Positions 1-5,175 of a DNA stretch of 5,768 nt are shown in pieces. This DNA comes from UBA1151 sp963579925 (GTDB taxonomy: Bacteria > Chloroflexota > Dehalococcoidia > Lucifugimonadales > Lucifugimonadaceae). A program made the position numbers and the translations under genes. The DNA is taken from assembly GCA_963579925.1 (NCBI GenBank), contig CAUZJA010000180.1:1-5768 (forward strand). Reading direction: 5' to 3'. The notes under the pieces were generated by a model. That model made no database searches. It saw only the letters and a list, made by a program, of their open reading frames with translations, and was not told the DNA's origin. Numbering within the stretch: position 1 is the first letter of the stretch; every line of letters starts with the position of its first letter.

Positions 1-21
1 GCGGCGGGTCTAAGACCCGCC
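1..21. repeat. Palindromic intergenic repeat, copy 1 (cut by window edge)
   Basis: Bases 3-21 form a perfect palindrome with 9-base arms around a single A (ggcgggtct-a-agacccgcc). Bases 1-20 are the exact reverse complement of 68-87, so copies 1 and 2 form a 20-base perfect inverted repeat around a 47-base spacer. The right flank (cgcccttcgcg, then tccac at 37-41) resembles the right flank of the palindrome at 2862-2876 (cgccttctcg, then tccac at 2887-2891). No T-run follows, so it does not look like an intrinsic terminator. It is probably one member of a dispersed family of palindromic repeats. The left end is outside the window. Confidence 0.8.
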
Positions 22-65
22 CTTCGCGTTCGTCGGTCCACGCACGGCATGATTGGCGACTAGGG

Positions 66-93
66 GAGCGGGTCTTAGACCCGCCGCTACCGT
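66..93. repeat. Palindromic intergenic repeat, copy 2
   Basis: The core 68-84 is a perfect palindrome with 8-base arms around T76 (gcgggtct-t-agacccgc). It continues into gctaccgt on the right. The 28 bases 66-93 match 2819-2846 at 26 positions in the same orientation, and 68-87 is the exact reverse complement of 1-20. The left flank taggggag (61-68) resembles tagggggag at 2856-2864, just before the fourth palindrome, so the copies share flanking sequence as well as symmetry. Confidence 0.85.
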
Positions 94-335
94 AGGCATG
101 TGATGTGCCTTGATATCCGTCTTCGCACACGTTTACATGCCCGGTTTCTATTTTCATGGGAATGACGGATCAGGCGTGCCTCGCGCCTATTGGACCTCTT
201 AGGGCGTGTCCATATCCTTGAGATAGCGGGCAGGCATGCCCACACGATGGGGCGGTCAATCACATGCCGCGGAATATCTCATCCAGAGGTTACCCATAGC
301 CCAGCAATGTCCAGAACGGAGTTCCGCGCTAGGCT
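94..335. other. Gene-free stretch upstream of priA
   Basis: No convincing coding region, tRNA or known riboswitch is visible between the repeats and priA. The small frame opening at 190 and running into priA has no recognisable protein features. Minor symmetric sequences are present: aggca/tgcct around a 7-base loop at 94-110, and gggca/tgccc around GGCA at 228-241. Both are short enough to arise by chance. The stretch presumably carries the priA promoter and leader. Confidence 0.5.
110..138 (+). promoter_or_regulatory. Weak candidate sigma70-type promoter upstream of priA
   Basis: TTGATA (110-115) matches the -35 consensus at 5 of 6 bases. It is followed, after a 17-base spacer, by TTACAT (133-138), which matches the -10 consensus at only 3 of 6. 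The spacing is ideal but the -10 is poor. It would leave a leader of about 200 bases before priA. Tentative; no other pair in this stretch looked better. Confidence 0.18.
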
Positions 336-340
336 GAGGA
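336..340 (+). promoter_or_regulatory. Ribosome binding site of priA
   Basis: GAGGA lies only 3 bases before the ATG at 344, which is closer than usual. An AGG at 331-333 gives a more usual spacing of 10 bases. Together they support translation from ATG 344, which also gives the expected PriA N-terminus (MFAEIAVDVP). Confidence 0.5.
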
Positions 341-343
341 CAT

Positions 344-2758
344 ATGTTTGCGGAAATTGCGGTAGACGTTCCGGGGAGTAGCCGGAGCACGTTCAGCTAT
401 GCGATTCCGGACGGTATGGACGTCCGGGAAGGCCACGCTGTGTGGGTTCCGTTTGGGCCGCGCGTGCGTCGAGGAATCGTCTTCGCGCTCAGCGATGTGA
501 GCCAGGTCGAAACCGTACGGCCAATCGCTCGACTGCTTAACGAGACGCCCCTGCTAGCCAGGCATCAGATCAAATTGGCTATGTGGGTAGCTGAGTACTA
601 CCGCTCGAACCTCTTCACGGCAGCATCTCCAATGCTGCCTCCCGGATTTGCCGACACGCTGCGGACGTACGTTGCGATTGGAGCGAACGCCGATGTCGCC
701 GGATTGAGCACACGCCACGCCAGGGCGATAGAACTAGTTTCAGATGCCGACCGACTGCGAAAGACGTCACTGGCCAGAAAGTTCGGCAGGGGCGGAGTTC
801 GACTGGTGGAATCGTTGGTACGAAGCGGCCATCTGCTTGAGTCGACCGTGTGGGACAGGCCAAAAACTTCGGAGGCGACACAGAACTTCGTGACTTTGTC
901 GATATCCCATCCCGAAGCATTGGAGTTGGGGGATACACAACGATCGAAGGTTCGGGGTGATCTGTTGCGGTTCATGCTGGAATCGGAGGATGGATTTCCC
1001 CGTCCAGAATTGACCGGTCGATTCGGACAGAGTGCCGTATCAGGGCTAATCAAGAGTGGCGTCCTAGCGCTGGAGAAGCGGCGTGTTGAGCGTGATCCGT
1101 TATCGCACTATCAGTTTCAACGATCGTTCCCTATGGACCCGACCGCGCCTCAGGCGGATGCTATCGAGCAGATCAACGCGTCTATCGACGATCATGTGCC
1201 TAACAAGCCGTTTCTGCTCTACGGAGTCACCGGCAGTGGGAAAACTGAGGTCTACCTGCAGGCGGCGCAAAGGGCGATAGAGAGCGGACGCGGCGTGATC
1301 GTGCTCGTCCCGGAAATAGCACTAACGCCACAGAACCTTGCTCGATTCGCCTCTCGTTTCCCGGGGCAAATAGCGCTTCTGCATTCCGGGCTTGCCGACG
1401 GCGAGCGTTTCGATCAGTGGTGGGGAGTGCACCGGGGGGACTACAAGATCGTGCTCGGTTCAAGAGGCGCAATCTTCGCTCCAGTGCAGGATCTAGGCCT
1501 GATCATCATCGATGAAGAGCATGAGTGGACCTACAAGCAGCATGATGCTTCGCCTCGATACGATTCACGCCGTGTAGCGGAGCGGCTCTCCGCACTGACG
1601 GGTAGCACAATCGTCGCAGGTAGCGCGACTCCGGATGTTGGCGATTACCGGCGAGTGGAGCGCGGAGATTGGCGGTTGCTGAAGTTGCCGGACCGGGTTG
1701 TTGGTTCGCCGGAGAGCCTTCCGCCACTGGTCCGAGTGGTTGATATGCGGCAGGAGTTGCGGGATGGCCACGTCGGCATGTTCAGTAGCGCGCTTCTGCA
1801 ACATATGGATCGGGTCTTTGATGGTGAAGGGCGCGTGATCCTATTTCTTAACCGGCGGGGCAGCGCTTCACACGTCCAGTGTAGGAACTGCGGATACTCG
1901 CGTCAGTGCAGCCGGTGTGAGTCCAACATGACCTACCACCGCGCCGACAACGGCGTCCCTACGGCACTGATCTGCCACTACTGTAGTCGTCGCATCCGCT
2001 ACACCAACGCCTGTCCGGTGTGTCATGAGCACCGTATGGCACCCAGCGGGACCGGCACGCAGGCGGTGGTTGATGAGGTTGACCGCCTCTATCCGAACGC
2101 CGGCACTATTCGATGGGATCGCGACGTCGCTCGTACGGCGCGGGCGCACGAGGAGATTCTCTCGACGTTCCTTCACGGCAATGAGCGCGTGCTGGTGGGG
2201 ACTCAAATGGTTGCTAAGGGATTGGATATTCCTTCAGTGGAGCTCGTAGGAGTAATCTCCGCTGACACCGCGCTCTCAATTCCGGATTTTCGATCCGGGG
2301 AAAGAGCGTTCCAGATTCTGACCCAGGTTGCGGGCAGGGCAGGGCGGGGCCAGAGTCGCGGCGACGTCATCATGCAGACGTTCCAGCCGGATCACTACGC
2401 TGTGCAAGCCGCGGTGGAGCAGGACTTCGACGCGTTCTACCGGACTGAGATCGAACTACGGCGCTCTCACGCCAATCCGCCGTTCACCTCTATTGTCCGA
2501 TTGGGTATCAGCGATCCAAGTGCCGATGCCGCGAAGGCCGAAGCTTTTGAGTTCGCTGAGCTGCTGGCCCGTACTGCCACCGCATCTGGCCTGGAATCTG
2601 TTCAGATACTCGGCCCATCACCGTCGTTTCCAATCAGGGTGCGTGGCGTACACCGCTGGCACATCCTCTTAAAGGGAAGTTCACCTGTTGATCTTTTGGA
2701 CGAGGTGCAACTGCCGCATGGTTGGACCGTGGACGTAGATCCGGTTTCGGTGGCGTGA
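344..2758 (+). CDS. priA: Primosomal protein N' (replication restart helicase PriA)
   Basis: PriA is a 3'-to-5' superfamily 2 DNA helicase that recognises stalled or collapsed forks and starts reloading of the replicative helicase. The 804-residue product shows the family layout. The N-terminal 3'-end-binding domain occupies about residues 1-100 (MFAEIAVDVP, then FSYAIPDG and WVPFGPRVRRGIV). A less conserved, probably winged-helix part follows. The helicase core has Walker A GVTGSGKTE (294-302), Walker B DEEH (390-393), AGSATP (425-430), GTQMVAKGLD (619-628) and QVAGRAGRG (661-669). Eight cysteines typical of the two-zinc insertion are all present: C513, C516, C522, C525, C544, C547, C557 and C560. 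E. coli PriA has 732 residues, so this one is somewhat long but complete. After the DEEH box the sequence reads EWTYKQ where family members usually have a small residue, commonly serine, in place of W. ATG 344 is chosen because it gives the conserved N-terminus and has purine-rich sequence just upstream. A repeat-containing gap of 158 bases separates it from def. Confidence 0.97.
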   Translation: MFAEIAVDVPGSSRSTFSYAIPDGMDVREGHAVWVPFGPRVRRGIVFALSDVSQVETVRPIARLLNETPLLARHQIKLAMWVAEYYRSNLFTAASPMLPPGFADTLRTYVAIGANADVAGLSTRHARAIELVSDADRLRKTSLARKFGRGGVRLVESLVRSGHLLESTVWDRPKTSEATQNFVTLSISHPEALELGDTQRSKVRGDLLRFMLESEDGFPRPELTGRFGQSAVSGLIKSGVLALEKRRVERDPLSHYQFQRSFPMDPTAPQADAIEQINASIDDHVPNKPFLLYGVTGSGKTEVYLQAAQRAIESGRGVIVLVPEIALTPQNLARFASRFPGQIALLHSGLADGERFDQWWGVHRGDYKIVLGSRGAIFAPVQDLGLIIIDEEHEWTYKQHDASPRYDSRRVAERLSALTGSTIVAGSATPDVGDYRRVERGDWRLLKLPDRVVGSPESLPPLVRVVDMRQELRDGHVGMFSSALLQHMDRVFDGEGRVILFLNRRGSASHVQCRNCGYSRQCSRCESNMTYHRADNGVPTALICHYCSRRIRYTNACPVCHEHRMAPSGTGTQAVVDEVDRLYPNAGTIRWDRDVARTARAHEEILSTFLHGNERVLVGTQMVAKGLDIPSVELVGVISADTALSIPDFRSGERAFQILTQVAGRAGRGQSRGDVIMQTFQPDHYAVQAAVEQDFDAFYRTEIELRRSHANPPFTSIVRLGISDPSADAAKAEAFEFAELLARTATASGLESVQILGPSPSFPIRVRGVHRWHILLKGSSPVDLLDEVQLPHGWTVDVDPVSVA

Positions 2759-2781
2759 AGAGCATCACAAAGCCGCGTCGA

Positions 2782-2787
2782 TATAAT
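2782..2787 (+). promoter_or_regulatory. Candidate -10 box of a promoter for def-cca-secD
   Basis: A perfect TATAAT hexamer lies 23 bases after the priA stop codon, in the only sizeable gap between the genes. No good -35 hexamer is found 16-18 bases upstream, and there is no TG extension. It is therefore a partial match that could need an activator or be chance. If used, the transcript would start near 2794 and carry both palindromes (2819-2846 and 2859-2879) in the leader of def. Confidence 0.33.
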
Positions 2788-2818
2788 TGAGACACATAGC
2801 CCATTGCGGAGTATTGAA

Positions 2819-2846
2819 GAGTGGGTCTTAGACCGGCCGCTACCGT
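2819..2846. repeat. Palindromic intergenic repeat, copy 3 (degenerate)
   Basis: These bases match the repeat at 66-93 at 26 of 28 positions in the same orientation. The differences are C69 to T2822 and C82 to G2835. Each change falls in a different arm, so the palindrome is weakened (gggtct-t-agacc remains) instead of being preserved by compensating changes. It lies between priA and def, starting 60 bases after the priA stop. A reading frame in phase with def opens at GTG 2821 inside this repeat, which argues against that start. Confidence 0.85.
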
Positions 2847-2858
2847 TATGGAAGGTAG

Positions 2859-2879
2859 GGGGAGGTTTGAAACCTCGCC
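2859..2879. repeat. Second palindrome upstream of def
   Basis: The core gaggttt-g-aaacctc (2862-2876) is perfect with 7-base arms. Two further pairs lie outside one mismatch (G2861/G2877), giving 9 of 10 pairs. It follows copy 3 with a short spacer, so the two palindromes form a pair, as at 1-93, but with a different core. The flanks tagggggag (2856-2864) and cgccttctcg (2876-2885) resemble the flanks of copies 2 and 1 respectively, which suggests one repeat family with interchangeable stems. No T-run follows. If transcribed, it would be a leader hairpin 22 bases ahead of the def ribosome binding site. Confidence 0.7.
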
Positions 2880-2900
2880 TTCTCGATCCACACAATTCCC

Positions 2901-2905
2901 GGAGA
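2901..2905 (+). promoter_or_regulatory. Ribosome binding site that decides the def start
   Basis: GGAGA is followed by 11 bases before GTG 2917. This is the best Shine-Dalgarno-like sequence near any in-frame start of def. The earlier in-frame starts (GTG 2821, ATG 2848) would add residues encoded by the palindromic repeats and unlike any deformylase N-terminus. Confidence 0.65.
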
Positions 2906-2916
2906 CCTGTTCACCT

Positions 2917-3678
2917 GTGGCCATTTTGCCTGTTCGCGTTCTGCCCGACCCGATACTAAGAAAAGAAGCGAGGCCCGTTGACGTAATCGACGGGGCCATT
3001 CGCAAGCTTTCCGCCGACATGATCGAATCTATGCAGGCAGGCCACGGCGTTGGATTGGCCGCTCCTCAAGTGGGAATACTGCGTCGTGTGGTGACGTTGC
3101 AGATGCCGGGCGAAGAGCCGTTCGCTCTCATCAACCCGGTGATCACGCAAAGTGAAGGTGAGCGCAGGGTGCCGGAAGGCTGCCTCAGCGTGCCAGGCTG
3201 GACAGGGATTGTTACAAGGGCCATGTCTGTTACTGCGGACTATCTAGACCTTGAGGGCGTCGGGTACACCATTGAGTCAGCAACAGATCTGCTTGCTCAG
3301 GCCATAGAACATGAAGTGGACCACCTCAACGGAATTGTCTTCACAGACCATCTTCAGGCACACATCGACCTCTGGAAGGCAGATGAGGAGCCTGATCCGT
3401 ACCATGACCACTCCGATATCGATTTCGAGCGTGAAGCCGCGAACGATGAAGTTGTCGCTGATGAGGATCGGTTGCAGGTCGCGCCAGAGGGTTCTGAATT
3501 ACCAGAGGGTTCTGAATTAAGGGAAGAGTACTCAGACCAAGACTTTGAAGAAGACGAAGAAACGCCGGAGCCAATCATTTACGCCGACCTTCCCATCTAT
3601 CAGCAGGTAGATCTGGATCAGATGGACATGGAGATTTGGCGGCTGAGATCACAGCTTCCCGAACTGGAATCGAGCTAA
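2917..3678 (+). CDS. def: Peptide deformylase with long acidic C-terminal extension
   Basis: Def removes the N-formyl group from nascent polypeptides at the ribosome exit, using a metal ion. Started at GTG 2917, the 253-residue product begins MAILPVRVLPDPILRKEARP, a typical deformylase N-terminus. The three family motifs are intact: GVGLAAPQ (44-51), EGCLS (87-91, metal ligand C89) and HEVDH (132-136, ligands H132 and H136, catalytic E133). The catalytic domain ends near residue 155. Most bacterial deformylases have about 150-190 residues in total. Here about 98 further residues follow, of which 35 are Asp or Glu and only 5 are Arg, with no Lys. This tail contains a tandem PEGSEL repeat (190-201), an acidic run at 211-215, and a less biased end (220-251, IIYADLPIYQQ then WRLRSQLPELE) that may be a folded or binding element. 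The stop lies 12 bases before the CCA-enzyme gene, in the same frame. The enzyme identity is firm; the role of the tail is unknown. Confidence 0.95.
   Translation: MAILPVRVLPDPILRKEARPVDVIDGAIRKLSADMIESMQAGHGVGLAAPQVGILRRVVTLQMPGEEPFALINPVITQSEGERRVPEGCLSVPGWTGIVTRAMSVTADYLDLEGVGYTIESATDLLAQAIEHEVDHLNGIVFTDHLQAHIDLWKADEEPDPYHDHSDIDFEREAANDEVVADEDRLQVAPEGSELPEGSELREEYSDQDFEEDEETPEPIIYADLPIYQQVDLDQMDMEIWRLRSQLPELESS
3484..3519 (+). repeat. Exact 18-base tandem duplication within def
   Basis: The unit ccagagggttctgaatta occurs twice with no mismatch (3484-3501 and 3502-3519). Each copy encodes Pro-Glu-Gly-Ser-Glu-Leu in the acidic tail of the deformylase. Identity at every synonymous position points to a recent duplication by slippage or unequal exchange. 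The unit is a multiple of three, so the frame is kept. Copy number may vary between strains. Confidence 0.95.
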
Positions 3679-3690
3679 TTCGCCACGCCG

Positions 3691-5175
3691 ATGGATACCT
3701 TTGTCAGCAAAGCTCTGAGCGCAGTTATCGAGGGGGGCATTGACGGCTATGTCGTAGGCGGCGCCGTCCGTGACTCGTTGCTGGGTCGTGTATCGGACGA
3801 TCTGGACATAGCGGTTTCCGGTGATTCATCCTCAGCGGCGGAAGTCGTGGCGAATGCGACCGGTGGACATATGATTACGCTCGATTCCGTTCGTGGCCAC
3901 TATCGCATCATCAGGCCATTTGAGTTGGAACCGGGACCAGGCTGGATTGATATTGCTCTCATGCATGGAAGCATTCACGAAGACCTGTCGTTGCGTGACT
4001 TCACTATCAACGCAATGGCTGTGGCTTTGTTGGACTGGAACGATGAGCTGGATGACGCTCATCTGATTGACCCGATGGGCGGTAGCGATGACCTGATACA
4101 ACATTCGCTTAAAGCATCGTCGCTGGATGTGCTGGCGGCTGACCCCGTCCGGTGCGTTCGTGCTGCCCGATTTGCCGGGCAATTTGGTCTCAACGTTGAG
4201 CATGACACGCTGGAAATGATCAAGGGTGTGGCTCACCTAGTGTCCGCGGCCAGCCCGGAACGCGTGCGGGATGAGTTGTACGGCGTGTTCGCTGCCAGAG
4301 ACGCATATGCGGGCGTCCGAGTGCTCAACGAGACGGGTGTCTTGAGTGCCATCATCCCTGAGCTGGATCAGGCGAAGGGCGTTGCTCAGCCACCGAATCA
4401 TCACTACTGGGATGTGTTTGAACACTCCATGCACACCGTGGAGAACATGGGGCTCATACTTGGCGATGTGGCGGACCTGCCGGAAGACCACCCACTCAGG
4501 GAAATTCCTCGTGGTACCAATTTCCCTGAATATTTTTATGAAGAAGTGGGAGATGGGCAGTCACGGGCAACGCTGTTGAAGTTGACCTCTCTCCTGCACG
4601 ACATTGGAAAGCCAGACACCAAAACGATCACCGAAGAAGGCAAGACGCAGTTTCTTGGGCATGGCGAACTTGGATCAGAGATTGTGACGGAGATTCTGAC
4701 CCGCCTTAGGTGCAGCAACATCGTGATTCGTCACGTGAGTTCGATGATCTACTCTCATCTCAGGCCAGGTCAGATCAGCCAGGATAGAGCCGAACCAAGC
4801 CGCCGTGCCGTATACCGATATTGGCGAGATATGGGAAGTGTTGCAAGGGATACGGTGTACTTGAGTTTTGCTGATTATCTGGCGGCGCGAGGACCGCGAA
4901 TATTGACGCCGGATTGGCAAGCATTTTGTGGCGTCGCGGATGGTATACTCAGTACAGCCTTCGAGGAGCCTCGCGATTCGAAGGCTTCTCTATTGCTTAA
5001 CGGAAATCAAATCCAGCGTCAGTTCGGCCTGAAACCTGGGCCTGAGATAGGAAATCTGCTGAAGTTACTAGGTGAGGCAGAGGCCCTGGGACGCGTCGAG
5101 ACTCAAGAAGAAGCTGTGAATATGCTGCGTGGCGAATTAGCACGCTATAAAAATGAACGCGGGTGTCGTCAGTGA
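3691..5175 (+). CDS. cca: CCA-adding enzyme/poly(A) polymerase-family tRNA nucleotidyltransferase with HD domain
   Basis: This is a class II tRNA nucleotidyltransferase family protein of 494 residues, expected to add or repair the 3'-terminal CCA of tRNA in the cytoplasm. The N-terminal catalytic domain shows GGAVRD (23-28), the metal-binding DLD (37-39), a third acidic position at WIDIA (D87), and EDLSLRDFTINAMA (97-110). The neck region has DPVRCVRAARFA (151-162) and SPERVRDEL (188-196). A C-terminal HD phosphohydrolase domain follows, with H238 and H245 in HHYWDVFEH, H303-D304 in LLHDIGK, and H324, H348 and H356. A short insert at about 257-292 separates the first HD histidines from the HD doublet. 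E. coli Cca (412 residues) also carries an HD domain. ATG 3691 is the first plausible start after an in-frame TAA, the stop of def. It lacks a good Shine-Dalgarno, so translation probably depends on coupling to def. Sequence alone does not firmly separate CCA-adding, A-adding, CC-adding and poly(A)-polymerase activities, so the symbol is provisional. Confidence 0.88.
   Translation: MDTFVSKALSAVIEGGIDGYVVGGAVRDSLLGRVSDDLDIAVSGDSSSAAEVVANATGGHMITLDSVRGHYRIIRPFELEPGPGWIDIALMHGSIHEDLSLRDFTINAMAVALLDWNDELDDAHLIDPMGGSDDLIQHSLKASSLDVLAADPVRCVRAARFAGQFGLNVEHDTLEMIKGVAHLVSAASPERVRDELYGVFAARDAYAGVRVLNETGVLSAIIPELDQAKGVAQPPNHHYWDVFEHSMHTVENMGLILGDVADLPEDHPLREIPRGTNFPEYFYEEVGDGQSRATLLKLTSLLHDIGKPDTKTITEEGKTQFLGHGELGSEIVTEILTRLRCSNIVIRHVSSMIYSHLRPGQISQDRAEPSRRAVYRYWRDMGSVARDTVYLSFADYLAARGPRILTPDWQAFCGVADGILSTAFEEPRDSKASLLLNGNQIQRQFGLKPGPEIGNLLKLLGEAEALGRVETQEEAVNMLRGELARYKNERGCRQ
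4956..4986. repeat. Inverted repeat inside the CCA-enzyme gene
   Basis: agccttcga (4956-4964) is followed, after 13 bases, by its exact reverse complement tcgaaggct (4978-4986). A competing inner pair, cgagg (4962-4966) and cctcg (4969-4973), overlaps it, so two alternative hairpins are possible. It lies within codons for the HD-domain half of the enzyme, just downstream of an extended -10-like sequence (TGGTATACT, 4941-4949). One such repeat in a window of this size could be chance. Confidence 0.4.

Noticed and set aside
1..93. Palindromes as intrinsic transcription terminators
   Set aside because: The stems are GC-rich, but none of the copies is followed by a T-run, and sequence similarity between copies extends into the flanks, which fits a repeat family better.
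1..93. CRISPR array
   Set aside because: Only two copies in opposite orientation here, with no regular spacer series and no cas genes in the window.
190..381. Small forward reading frame of 63 codons running into priA in another frame
   Set aside because: Non-ATG start, no ribosome binding site, no recognisable protein pattern, and 38 bases of overlap with the well-supported priA start.
598..1053. Reverse-strand reading frame of 151 codons within priA
   Set aside because: Lies wholly antisense to conserved priA coding sequence, with a low-complexity Ser/Arg/Pro-rich translation typical of a shadow frame.
3580..3678. Deformylase C-terminal end as a separate small gene or remnant of fmt
   Set aside because: It is continuous in frame with def, with no start signal, and I recognise no formyltransferase motif in it.
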